This document shows, in pieces, positions 52,742 to 61,051 of a stretch of 64,000 bases of DNA. Position 1 is the stretch's first letter. Each line of letters starts with the position of its first letter. The stretch spans positions 62,001-126,000 of the forward strand of contig NZ_JARVSM010000002.1 in the NCBI RefSeq assembly GCF_030209175.1, in the 5' to 3' direction. The stretch is from Pseudomonas sp. efr-133-TYG-5 (lineage in GTDB: Bacteria; Pseudomonadota; Gammaproteobacteria; Pseudomonadales; Pseudomonadaceae). The translations under genes were made by a program, and so were the position numbers. The notes under the pieces are model-generated. The model was not told the origin of the DNA, made no database searches, and saw only the letters and a program-made list of their open reading frames with translations.

Positions 52742-53518
52742 CTACCAGTAGTTTTCCACCGCCACCTGCCCCGGGCGGCGAGTCAGGCTCAGGCTCATGT
52801 GTCGTTGCTTGAGCAAGGCCCGGGTGTCATCGATCATCTGCGGATTGCCGCAGAGCATCACCCGCGAGTGCTCGGCAGTCAGCGCCACCCCGGCAGCGTG
52901 TTCCAGTTCACCGTTTTCGATCAGCGTAGTGATGCGTCCGTGCAATGCCCCGGGGTGCGTTTCGCGGGTCACCGTCGGGATGAATTGCAGCTTGTGAATG
53001 TGTTCGGCCAGATAATCGCGCTGGCGCAGTTCGGCGATCAATTGTTGGTAAGCCAGTTCGCGTGCCTCGCGCACGCTGTACACGAGGATGATCCGCTCGA
53101 ATTTCTCCCAGACTTCGAAGTCCTGCAGGATCGACAGGAACGGAGCCACCCCGGTGCCTGTGGATAACAACCAGAGGTCACGCCCGTCGACGAATCGATC
53201 CAGAGTCAGGTAGCCGAACGCCTGGCGCTCCACCAGCAGGCTGTCACCGGCCTGGAGTCGACTCAACTCGCTGGTGAACTCGCCGCCCGGGACCACAATG
53301 GAAAAGAATTCGAGGAACTCGTCAAACGGCGAGGACACCATCGAGTACGCACGCCATACCGTGCTGCCATCAGCCTTGGTGACGCCCAGGCGCGCGAACT
53401 GCCCGGCACGGAAGCGGAAGCCTGCGTCGCGGGTCGTGCGCAGGGTGAACAGGCTGGGAGTCAGCGGTTGTACATCGAGCAAGGTCTGGCGGGTGAATTT
53501 ATCGGCGCTGGCGGTCAT
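52742..53518 (-). CDS. fpr: Ferredoxin/flavodoxin-NADP reductase
   Basis: A 258-residue flavoprotein. RAYSMVSSPFDEF is the FAD-binding motif near residue 60, TGTGVAPFLSILQD the NADP-binding motif near 125, and LCGNPQMI near 215. It ends VENYW, typical of bacterial Fpr. It transfers electrons between NADPH and ferredoxin/flavodoxin and, in pseudomonads, is tied to iron metabolism and oxidative stress. Start at MTASADKFTRQT; four upstream residues are possible. It is divergent from the broken luxR gene. Confidence 0.93.
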   Translation of the reverse strand: MTASADKFTRQTLLDVQPLTPSLFTLRTTRDAGFRFRAGQFARLGVTKADGSTVWRAYSMVSSPFDEFLEFFSIVVPGGEFTSELSRLQAGDSLLVERQAFGYLTLDRFVDGRDLWLLSTGTGVAPFLSILQDFEVWEKFERIILVYSVREARELAYQQLIAELRQRDYLAEHIHKLQFIPTVTRETHPGALHGRITTLIENGELEHAAGVALTAEHSRVMLCGNPQMIDDTRALLKQRHMSLSLTRRPGQVAVENYW

Positions 53519-53838
53519 AGGGCACTCCATCCAATGCCGCTAGTGTTACGCAATAAATCCTTTTTAAACACCCTCGCTTTGTACAGGTATTGGTTAGTGT
53601 CAACACTCTAGAAAGTGCAAAAAGGCCGTTACTGTTAACGCCGCATTACAGCCTTGCGCTTAAATGACGCTATTCATATAAACATTTTGTTTGTAAGTTC
53701 CAATATCTAGTTAAAACGCGCATTCAAGAGCGAAAAATTCCAATCACGCGCAAAAGAAACGTCCTACACTCAGCTCCGTGCGGATCCAATTGGATCCAAA
53801 AGCGCACCTCCCTCCGAGATAACCCGTGGAGTCTCCCA
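53519..53838. other. AT-rich divergent intergenic region, with inverted repeats
   Basis: 320 bp between fpr and the luxR remnant, visibly more AT-rich than the rest of the window. AGTGT-CA-ACACT (53596-53607) and a perfect 16-bp palindrome at 53782-53797 are the only notable structures. No strong sigma-70 promoter was identified for either gene. Confidence 0.5.
53782..53797. promoter_or_regulatory. Perfect 16-bp palindrome GGATCCAATTGGATCC
   Basis: Self-complementary over all 16 bases, 41 bp upstream of the luxR remnant's ATG. It could be an operator. It does not resemble known lux boxes. Confidence 0.4.
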
Positions 53839-54549
53839 ATGGAAATGTGGAAGGAGTCACAGATCAAACAGCTGACGTTCGCCAAAGGAATCGATTCAGC
53901 CTTCCCGATTCTGCTTAATTTCGCGAAAAACATCGGCTTCCGCTTCTGTGGCATTACGATTACTTCAACCGAACGAAACTCGTTCAAAGCCTTGCATATC
54001 AATAACTACCCACACACCTGGAACCAGCAATATGAAGACAACAACTACGGTGAAGTTGATCCAGTAATAGCACATTGCAATCAAAGTATGCTGCCTATTG
54101 TCTGGAGCAAGGACACTTTCTCCAAAACGCCCGACTTGTGGGAAGAACTTCAAGACCAGGGACTCAGACATGGCTGGTCACAGTCGTTCCACCATGAGCA
54201 AAGTGGCCTGTGAAGCATTCTCAGCCTGGCCAGATCGCACTGCGAAATCAGTGCAATGGAGTTGTACGAGCACTTTGGCTACATGTTCTACGTCACCAGC
54301 CACCTCAGCGAAGTGTTCGCCAGCAGCCTGCCGGCGCGCCCGGAGAAAGGCCGCCAGCCCCACCTCTCGCCGCGGGAGATCGAGGTCCTCAAGCTGTGCG
54401 CCGCCGGCAAGACGGCCTATGAAACCGCGCGGATCCTCAGCCTGAGCGAGCGAACCGTCAACTATCACGTGCAAAACGTGATCATGAAGATGAAAGTCTG
54501 CAACAAGATTTCCGCCGTCATTGCCGCCGCCAAGGCCGGGATCATCTGA
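53839..54549 (+). pseudogene. LuxR-type quorum-sensing regulator interrupted by an in-frame TGA
   Basis: Reading through one TGA at 54211-54213 (codon 125) gives a 236-codon LuxR-family gene in one frame. The N-terminal autoinducer-binding domain keeps Trp, Tyr, Asp-Pro, Trp and Gly at the usual positions (WNQQYEDNNY, EVDPVI, VWSKD, HGWSQS). The C-terminal LuxR HTH is intact (LSPREIEVLKLCAAGKT). No frame shift is needed: residues before and after the stop (EQSGL and SILSLARSHC) join naturally with one residue between. There is no luxI-like synthase nearby, so it was or is a LuxR solo. The C-terminal part (from ATG 54256) could be translated separately. Confidence 0.85.
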
Positions 54550-54710
54550 CGCCAAACCGAAAACACACGGGTATTCACCGACAAAAAAACGTACCATTTG
54601 CAGCCTTCCTGAGTGATGACGTGCCGCCACGCCGTAGTCCACTCGGAGGGTTCCGCCGCACGACACCCTGGGCCGCGGGATACCCGATGATTACCCAGAG
54701 TCCCCGCCCC

Positions 54711-55835
54711 ATGCCTTTGCTCGACACCCCCTTCGCCCAACTCGACCTGATCCGCCAGCCCGAACAGCAGAACGAACCGCTGCAGGCTTTCGATGCGGCC
54801 GACGAGTATCTGCTCAATCATCTGGCCGCGCAGCAGCCGACGGCGCAGACCCGAGTGCTGGTGCTCAACGACAGTTTTGGTGCGTTGGCGATCAGCCTGC
54901 TCGGCAAGGTGCAGGTCAGCAGCAGCGGCGACTCCTTCCTGGCGTTCCAGGGGCTGGAAAAGAACCTGCTGCGCAACGCCCAGGCGTTCGATGCCGTACG
55001 CGGCATACCGGCCAGCGAGCCGTTGGTCGGGCCCTTCGACCACGTGCTGATCCGCGTGCCGAAGACCCTGGCCCTGCTGGAAGAGCAACTGATTCGTCTG
55101 CAAGGCCAACTGGCGCCCGGTGCACACGTGGTCGCGGCGGCGATGGTCAAGCATTTGCCACGCGCCGCCGGTGATCTGCTGGAGCGCTACATCGGCCCGG
55201 TGCAGGCTTCGCTGGCAGTGAAGAAGGCCCGCTTGCTGATTGCCACGCCGCAGGCCAAGGCGCCGGCGACCTCGCCCTACCCGAGCCGGTATCGCCTTGA
55301 CGAACCGGCCATCGAATTGCTCAACCACGCCAATGTGTTCTGCCGTGAAGGCCTGGACATCGGGACCCGCGCCTTCCTCCCGCACCTGCCGAAGAACCTC
55401 GGCACGGCACGCGTTGCCGATCTCGGCTGCGGCAACGGCGTACTGGCCATTGCCAGCGCCCTGGCCAACCCCGAGGCGCAGTACACACTGGTCGACGAGT
55501 CGTACATGGCAGTGCAATCGGCCGCCGAAAACTGGCGCGCGGCGCTCGGTGAGCGCGAAGTGATCGTGCGTGCCGGCGACGGTCTGGCCGGGCAGGCGGC
55601 GCAATCGCTGGACGTGGTGCTGTGCAACCCGCCATTCCACCAGCAACAGGTCGTCGGCGACTTCCTCGCCTGGCGCATGTTCCAGCAAGCCCGCGAAGCG
55701 CTGGTGGTCGGTGGCGCGCTGTACATCGTCGGCAACCGCCACCTGGGTTATCACAGCAAACTGGCGCGGCTGTTCCGCGGTGTCGAGCAAGTCGCGGCAA
55801 CGCCGAAATTCGTGATCCTCAAGGCGCGCAAGTAA
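54711..55835 (+). CDS. rlmG: 23S rRNA (guanine-N2) methyltransferase RlmG
   Basis: A 374-residue class I methyltransferase made of two domains. The N-terminal half is a degenerate copy. The C-terminal half has the SAM motif VADLGCGNGVLAIASAL near residue 238 and the catalytic NPPFHQQQ near 308. It methylates G1835 of 23S rRNA; the related RsmC (16S G1207) is the alternative. Start at MPLLDTPFAQLDLIRQ fits the family; an ATG eight codons upstream (MITQSPRP) has no better ribosome site. Convergent with the cio operon. Confidence 0.9.
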   Translation: MPLLDTPFAQLDLIRQPEQQNEPLQAFDAADEYLLNHLAAQQPTAQTRVLVLNDSFGALAISLLGKVQVSSSGDSFLAFQGLEKNLLRNAQAFDAVRGIPASEPLVGPFDHVLIRVPKTLALLEEQLIRLQGQLAPGAHVVAAAMVKHLPRAAGDLLERYIGPVQASLAVKKARLLIATPQAKAPATSPYPSRYRLDEPAIELLNHANVFCREGLDIGTRAFLPHLPKNLGTARVADLGCGNGVLAIASALANPEAQYTLVDESYMAVQSAAENWRAALGEREVIVRAGDGLAGQAAQSLDVVLCNPPFHQQQVVGDFLAWRMFQQAREALVVGGALYIVGNRHLGYHSKLARLFRGVEQVAATPKFVILKARK

Positions 55836-55842
55836 GCCGGAC

Positions 55843-55866
55843 AAAAAAAACCCTCCATGCGGAGGG
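55843..55866 (-). terminator. Terminator of the cio operon
   Basis: Stem CCCTCC/GGAGGG with loop ATGC (55851-55866). The minus strand then has eight T residues (A run at 55843-55850). It sits between convergent rlmG and the cio operon. Confidence 0.85.
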
Positions 55867-55911
55867 TCGAACGATCCGCGCCAGGGGCTGCGGGACGGGA
55901 TGTGCGGGGAA

Positions 55912-56079
55912 TCAGTGCGTGGTCAGGCCTGCGGCGTTCATGAACAGGCGCATCAGGCTGGCGACGATAAACAGCGCGCCGACACTGCCGACCCAGATCA
56001 GGGCCAACCAGCCGAGCCGCTGCCACAGCGGCTTTTTTTCGGCCTCTTGAATCTCGTGCAGGGAATGTTTGCCGGTCAT
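55912..56079 (-). CDS. DUF2474 family small membrane protein of the cio operon
   Basis: A 55-residue protein, MTGKHSLHEIQEAEKKPLWQ then RLGWLALIWVGSVGALFIVA and SLMRLFMNAAGLTTH. One transmembrane helix follows a charged N-terminus. The RLGWLxLIW.GSV.AL pattern matches DUF2474, small proteins encoded next to CIO-type cytochrome bd oxidases. It may be the third subunit, similar in position to CydX, though not in sequence. Strong GAGGAG ribosome site 8 nt before the ATG. It lies 54 bp after cioB. Confidence 0.85.
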   Translation of the reverse strand: MTGKHSLHEIQEAEKKPLWQRLGWLALIWVGSVGALFIVASLMRLFMNAAGLTTH

Positions 56080-56133
56080 GGCAGCGCTCCTCGGTCAGGT
56101 CGATGGCGCCGAGCCGACGCCATCGCGAACAGA

Positions 56134-57141
56134 CTAGTGATAACCGTCCTCATGGGTGACCTTGCCGCGGAACACGTAGTAGCTCCAGAAGGTGTAGCCC
56201 AGGATGAACGGGATGATGAACAACGTGCCGACCAACATGAAGCCCTGGCTCTGCGGCGGTGCGGCGGCGTCCCAGATCGAGATCGACGGCGGCACGATGT
56301 TCGGCCACAGGCTGATCCCGAGGCCGCTGTAGCCAAGGAAGATCAGCACCAGGGTCAGCAGGAACGGCGTGTAGTTGGCATTGCGCGCCACCGCGCGGAT
56401 CAAGCCGTACAGAGTCACCAGCACCAGGATCGGCACCGGCAGGAACCAGAACAGGTTCGGCAGGGTGAACCAGCGTGCGGCGATTTCGCCATGGGACAGC
56501 GGCGTCCAGATGCTGACGACCCCGATCACCGCCAGCAGCACGAAGGCCAGCGGCCGCGCCAGGTCGTGCATCTGTTCCTGCAACTTGCCTTCGGTCTTCA
56601 TGATCAGCCAGGTGCAGCCGAGCAAGGCATACGCCACCACCAGTGCGGCGCCGCAGAACATCGTGAACGGTGTCAGCCAGTCCAGCGAGCCGCCGGCGTA
56701 TTGCCGGTTGACCACCGGCAAGCCATCGATGAACGCGCCGAGTGCCACGCCCTGGAAGAACGTCGCGGCGATCGAACCGCCGATGAACGCCTTGTCCCAC
56801 AGATGCCGCTTTTCATCCTTGGCCTTGAAGCGGAACTCGAACGCCACTCCGCGGAAAATCAGCCCGATCAGCATGAAGATCAGCGGCAGGTACAGCGCCG
56901 ACAGCACCACCGAGTACGCCAGCGGGAAGGCGCCGAACAGCGCCGCGCCGCCCAGCACCAGCCAGGTTTCGTTGCCGTCCCAGACCGGGGCGACAGTGTT
57001 CATCATGACGTCGCGGTCGGTCTTGCCCGGAATGAACGGGAAGAGAATGCCGATCCCCAGGTCGAAGCCGTCCATGACCACGTACATCATGATGCCGAAG
57101 ATGATGATCACGGCCCAGATCAGCGGTAGATCAATACCCAT
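56134..57141 (-). CDS. cioB: Cyanide-insensitive quinol oxidase subunit II CioB
   Basis: A 335-residue polytopic membrane protein of the CydB family. The N-terminal helix (IWAVIIIFGIMMYVVMDGFD) has the family DGFDLGIG motif, followed by PVWDGNETWLVLGGAALFGA. It pairs with CioA in a bd-type ubiquinol oxidase that lacks heme d spectra in P. aeruginosa and resists cyanide. It begins 3 bp after cioA, with AAGGAGA as ribosome site inside the end of cioA. Confidence 0.95.
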   Translation of the reverse strand: MGIDLPLIWAVIIIFGIMMYVVMDGFDLGIGILFPFIPGKTDRDVMMNTVAPVWDGNETWLVLGGAALFGAFPLAYSVVLSALYLPLIFMLIGLIFRGVAFEFRFKAKDEKRHLWDKAFIGGSIAATFFQGVALGAFIDGLPVVNRQYAGGSLDWLTPFTMFCGAALVVAYALLGCTWLIMKTEGKLQEQMHDLARPLAFVLLAVIGVVSIWTPLSHGEIAARWFTLPNLFWFLPVPILVLVTLYGLIRAVARNANYTPFLLTLVLIFLGYSGLGISLWPNIVPPSISIWDAAAPPQSQGFMLVGTLFIIPFILGYTFWSYYVFRGKVTHEDGYH

Positions 57142-57144
57142 GAG

Positions 57145-58587
57145 TCAAATCTCCTTTTCCAGGCTGCGATGCGAGTCAGCGTCGGCGCCTTCGTCATCGG
57201 CGGCGGACAATGGCCGAGCCGGGGTGCGTTTCTGGCCAGGACCACCGTCGTTGGTTTCCTTGCCTTCATCGGTTTTCGGCCCTTTGCGCACCAGGCGCAT
57301 CATGTAGCCAAGGCCCGCGCCGAACAGCGCGAAGTACACCACCACGAACATGATCAGGGTGATGCTCATCTGCATGAAACTGTGGTTGGAGGAAGCATCC
57401 GCCGTGCGCATCAGCCCGTAGACCACCCACGGCTGACGGCCGATTTCCGTGGTGAACCAGCCGGCGAGAATCGCGATCAGGCCGGACGGCCCCATCCACA
57501 ACGCCAGATAGAGGAACGGCCGCGAGGTATACAGGGCGTCGCGCTTGCGCAGCCACAGGCTCCACAGGCCAGTGAAGATCATCAGGAAACCGAGGCCGAC
57601 CATGACCCGGAACGACCAGAACACGATGGTCGAATTCGGCCGGTCCTGCGGCGGGAATTCCTTGAGTGCCGGCACCTGTTTGTCCAGCGAGTGGGTCAGG
57701 ATCAGGCTGCCGAGGTACGGGATCTCCACGGCGAACTTGGTTTTCTCTTCCTTCATGTCCGGCCAGCCGAACAGGATCAACGGGGTCGCTTCGTCGCCCT
57801 TGTTTTCCCAGTGGCCTTCGATGGCGGCGATTTTCGCCGGCTGGTGCTCAAGGGTGTTGAGGCCATGGAAGTCACCGATGACGGCCTGGATCGGCGCCAC
57901 GATCAACGCCATCCACATGGCCATCGACAGCATGGTGCGGATCGCCGGGTTGTCCTTGCCGCGCAGCAGGTGCCAGGCCGCCGACGAGCCGACGAAGAAC
58001 GCCGTGGCGACGAACGCAGCCGTGGCCATGTGCATCAGGCGATACGGGAACGACGGGTTGAAGACGATCGCCAGCCAGTCGGTCGGGATGACCTGGCCAT
58101 TGACGATCTCGAAGCCCTGCGGCGTCTGCATCCAGCTGTTGGAAGCAAGAATCCAGAAGGTCGAGATCAACGTGCCGATCGCCACCATCACCGTGGAGAA
58201 AAAGTGCAGGCCACGGCCGACCTTGTTCCAGCCGAACAGCATCACGCCGAGGAAACCGGCCTCGAGGAAGAACGCCGTGAGCACTTCATAGGTCAGCAAC
58301 GGCCCGGTGACGGCCCCGGCGAAGTCCGAGAAGCGGCTCCAGTTGGTACCGAACTGGTAGGCCATGACCAGCCCGGACACCACACCCATGCCGAAGTTGA
58401 CGGCAAAGATCTTCGACCAGAAATGGTAGAGGTCACGGTAGGTATCGTTGTGGGTCTTGAGCCACAAGCCTTCCAGCACGGCGAGATAGCTCGCCAGCCC
58501 GATAGTGATTGCCGGGAACAGGATGTGGAACGAAATGGTGAACGCGAACTGAATTCGGGCGAGATCGAGTGCCTCTAAACCGAACAT
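57145..58587 (-). CDS. cioA: Cyanide-insensitive quinol oxidase subunit I CioA
   Basis: A 480-residue CydA-family subunit. MFGLEALDLARIQFAFTISF with the conserved HILFPAITIGLA carries the first heme-ligand histidine. QFGTNWSRFSD, FFLEAGFLGVMLFGWNKVG and the short Q-loop region GWPDMKEEKTKFAVEIP place it with CIO rather than long-Q-loop bd-I. It oxidises ubiquinol with oxygen reduction in the inner membrane. Start at ATG 58587 with GAGGAAG upstream; the frame extends 83 codons further but without conservation. Confidence 0.95.
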   Translation of the reverse strand: MFGLEALDLARIQFAFTISFHILFPAITIGLASYLAVLEGLWLKTHNDTYRDLYHFWSKIFAVNFGMGVVSGLVMAYQFGTNWSRFSDFAGAVTGPLLTYEVLTAFFLEAGFLGVMLFGWNKVGRGLHFFSTVMVAIGTLISTFWILASNSWMQTPQGFEIVNGQVIPTDWLAIVFNPSFPYRLMHMATAAFVATAFFVGSSAAWHLLRGKDNPAIRTMLSMAMWMALIVAPIQAVIGDFHGLNTLEHQPAKIAAIEGHWENKGDEATPLILFGWPDMKEEKTKFAVEIPYLGSLILTHSLDKQVPALKEFPPQDRPNSTIVFWSFRVMVGLGFLMIFTGLWSLWLRKRDALYTSRPFLYLALWMGPSGLIAILAGWFTTEIGRQPWVVYGLMRTADASSNHSFMQMSITLIMFVVVYFALFGAGLGYMMRLVRKGPKTDEGKETNDGGPGQKRTPARPLSAADDEGADADSHRSLEKEI

Positions 58588-59015
58588 AAGTCTTCCTCTG
58601 TCAGGTAATACCGGCATTGGGGCTTGTGGCCCCTGCCTACTGCCCCCACGGATATGGAGTGCGGCGAATTCGGATTCGTTCTTTTTTAACAGCCATCGCA
58701 ACGCAGGGAGTCTGGCCAACGGGCCACCAGAGCATGGCCCGGGAGGGTCTTGATCTGGATCAAGCAACGTTAAAAGAGTAGTCCCATTTGCGACGAAGAA
58801 CGGCGTGGTCGTTTGCCGCGTGACAAGTTGCCTCATTGCTTGAGCAACGCTCGGAAATCCTTTCCCCGAGCTGCACGATCCGCCTCACCGCATGGGAGTG
58901 ACGGATCCCGGGGGAACGATAGATGTCTGGCTAACTAAATTTTCTGTCATAGCAACTTCCTGTTACAGACTGGTGATAACCTCGCCGTTCCCCTTCGAGC
59001 CAGACCAGCCTTCAG
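58588..59015. other. Divergent intergenic region upstream of cioA
   Basis: 428 bp between cioA and the MFS gene. It contains an Anr/FNR box at 58750-58763. No other motif stands out. The TTAA-containing run TTCTTTTTTAACAG near 58680 is the most AT-rich part. Confidence 0.5.
58750..58763. promoter_or_regulatory. Anr/FNR box upstream of cioA
   Basis: TTGATCTGGATCAA is a perfect TTGAT-N4-ATCAA palindrome, 163 bp before the cioA start. Known: Anr (the FNR-type oxygen sensor) represses cioAB in P. aeruginosa at low oxygen. The MFS gene on the other side starts about 250 bp away and could also be affected. Confidence 0.85.
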
Positions 59016-60254
59016 ATGCCCAGCCAAGAGCCCCTGCTGTTACGTCACCATCGTCCGTTTCTCGCGTTCTGGTTCGCCCGGATCTTCACCGCCAGTGGCT
59101 TTCAGATGCTCACGGTGGCGATCGGCTGGAATCTGTACCAGTTGACCGGCAACGTCCTCGACCTGGGCCTGGTCGGGCTGGTGGAGTTCGCCCCGCGGGT
59201 GCTGTTCATGCTGCACACCGGGCATGTCGCCGACCGTTACGACCGGCGCCGGGTCGCGGCGATCTGCCAGTCGTTGCAGGCGCTGATCGCCCTGGCGCTG
59301 GCCATCGGCAGTGCGACCGACCACGTCACCCGGGAAATGATCTTTATCCTCGCCTTCCTGCTCGGGGCGGCGCGCTCCTTCGAAATGCCGACTACCCAGG
59401 CGCTGTTGCCGAGCATCGTGCCCAGCGCCCTGTTTCCGCGGGCGGTCGCCGCCGCGCAATCGGCTCAACAGTCAGCCACCATTGTCGCCCCGGCCCTCGG
59501 TGGCTTGCTTTACGCGTTCGGCAGCGTCTGGGTCTACGGCCCGACGGTATTGCTCTACGTCATCGCCTGCACCTTGATGCTCAACCTGCCCGCCCGACAA
59601 ACGCCGCTGAACAAAGGCAAAGCCACGCTGGACTCGTTGCTGGCAGGCATCCGCTTCATTCGCAGCCGCCCGGACATCCTCGGGGCGATCTCGCTGGATC
59701 TGTTCGCCGTGCTGCTCGGCGGCGCCACCGCGTTGCTGCCGGTGTTCGCCAAGGACATCCTGCTCACCGGGCCCTGGGGGCTGGGCCTGCTGCGTTCGGC
59801 GCCGGCGGTTGGCGCGCTGGGGATGTCGCTGTTCCTCGCCCGATTCGCCGTCGAGCGCAATGTCGGCCGGGTGATGTTCACCGCCGTCGGCGTATTCGGC
59901 GTCGCGACCATCGCCTTCGGCCTGTCGACCTCGTTCTGGTTCTCGCTGGCGGTGCTGGTGGTGCTCGGCGCGGCGGACATGATCAGCATGGTGATCCGCG
60001 CCTCCTTCGTGCAACTGGAAACCCCGGATGAAATGCGCGGCCGGGTCAGCGCGGTGAACGGCCTGTTCATCGGCGCCTCGAACCAGCTCGGCGAATTCGA
60101 ATCCGGCCTCACCGCCCACTGGTTCGGCACCGTCCCGGCGGTGGTCATGGGCGGCGTCGGCACCCTGCTGGTGACCGGCACGTGGATCAAACTGTTCCCG
60201 ACCCTGGCCAACCGCGACCGCATGCATGTGCCGGTGGAAGAGGCGAAGATCTGA
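59016..60254 (+). CDS. MFS transporter (EntS/MFS_3-like)
   Basis: A 412-residue major-facilitator protein with about 12 hydrophobic segments. The family-typical cytosolic loop is HVADRYDRRRVAAICQSLQA and the mid-protein loop is LLAGIRFIRSRPDILGAISL. The C-terminal region TPDEMRGRVSAVNGLFIGAS matches MFS_3/EntS-type exporters. Substrate is unknown; enterobactin-like siderophore export is only one possibility and no siderophore genes are adjacent. No strong ribosome site is seen before the ATG. Confidence 0.85.
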   Translation: MPSQEPLLLRHHRPFLAFWFARIFTASGFQMLTVAIGWNLYQLTGNVLDLGLVGLVEFAPRVLFMLHTGHVADRYDRRRVAAICQSLQALIALALAIGSATDHVTREMIFILAFLLGAARSFEMPTTQALLPSIVPSALFPRAVAAAQSAQQSATIVAPALGGLLYAFGSVWVYGPTVLLYVIACTLMLNLPARQTPLNKGKATLDSLLAGIRFIRSRPDILGAISLDLFAVLLGGATALLPVFAKDILLTGPWGLGLLRSAPAVGALGMSLFLARFAVERNVGRVMFTAVGVFGVATIAFGLSTSFWFSLAVLVVLGAADMISMVIRASFVQLETPDEMRGRVSAVNGLFIGASNQLGEFESGLTAHWFGTVPAVVMGGVGTLLVTGTWIKLFPTLANRDRMHVPVEEAKI

Positions 60255-60432
60255 GCCTCATCAGTGAAACCACCAGGCCAAGCACCAATTGATTGAAAAG
60301 GTGCGGAACATAGTTACCGCACGGAGTGCAATGTACCGCCTAACACTCGCCGCCATGATCAAATCCTTTCAGCACAAAGGCCTTCGTGGCTTCTATGAAA
60401 CAGGATCGGCCTTCTGCCCACGCCTGGAGCCA

Positions 60433-60984
60433 TCACACCAACATCTCCCCCGCCACTTTCGCCCGCAACGCCTTGCCACCAAGTTGCTCCACCAGCGTCA
60501 GGGCAAAGGCCAGTGCGGCGCCGGAGCCTTGGGCGGTGATGCAATTGCCGTCGACCACCACCGGTTGATCAACAAACGTACAGCCCGACAATTGATGACT
60601 GGCACTCGGCAGGCAGGTCATGCGTCGCTGGCGTAATACGCCGAAGGTTTGCAGGGCGATGGCCGGGGCTTCGCCGATGGCGGCGAACAGGCGTCCGGCG
60701 CTGGCCTGGTCCCTGATCAGCTGTTGCAGCGGTTGATGGGCGGCCAGGTGCTGCGCGCCGACGGCGCCGCCGGGCAGAACGATCAGGTCGAATGCCTGGG
60801 CCAGCACATCGATCAGCATGCCATCGGCAGTCAGGCGCGTGCCGCGAGCACAGGTCAGCATGCGCCGGCCTTCGATGCTGGCCGCCACGACTTCGACGCC
60901 GGCGCGGCGCAGCACGTCGATCAGGGTCACGCTTTGCAGGTCATCGATGCCCTCGGCGAGGGTAATCAGGGCTCTAAAGGTCAT
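60433..60984 (-). CDS. DJ-1/PfpI family protein lacking the usual nucleophile Cys
   Basis: A 183-residue protein of the DJ-1/YajL group. MTFRALITLAEGIDDLQSVT has the first strand and conserved Glu12-type residue; VLPGGAVGAQHL is the Gly-rich loop. The nucleophile elbow, normally AICAAPA in YajL/DJ-1, is AIGEAPA here: Cys is replaced by Gly. Elsewhere the fold is complete (ITAQGSGAALAFALTLVEQL). YajL relatives act as chaperones or deglycases that depend on that cysteine, so this protein probably lacks the activity or does something else. It is isolated on the minus strand. Confidence 0.85.
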   Translation of the reverse strand: MTFRALITLAEGIDDLQSVTLIDVLRRAGVEVVAASIEGRRMLTCARGTRLTADGMLIDVLAQAFDLIVLPGGAVGAQHLAAHQPLQQLIRDQASAGRLFAAIGEAPAIALQTFGVLRQRRMTCLPSASHQLSGCTFVDQPVVVDGNCITAQGSGAALAFALTLVEQLGGKALRAKVAGEMLV

Positions 60985-61051
60985 GGGCGCTTTCCGCTGG
61001 GTGATGCTTGAAGCGTAGTCAGCTTTGCCTCGCCCCGTCCGGTGGCAGCCG

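Noticed and set aside
54237..54254. Hairpin GCACTG-CGAAAT-CAGTGC 23 nt after the luxR TGA, suggesting a selenocysteine insertion element
   Set aside because: Its loop lacks the GGU-type apical motif of bacterial SECIS elements, and LuxR selenoproteins are not known. A nonsense mutation is simpler.
60289..60636. Plus-strand ORF after the MFS gene
   Set aside because: It overlaps the DJ-1-like gene on the other strand, has no ribosome site, and reads as shadow sequence.
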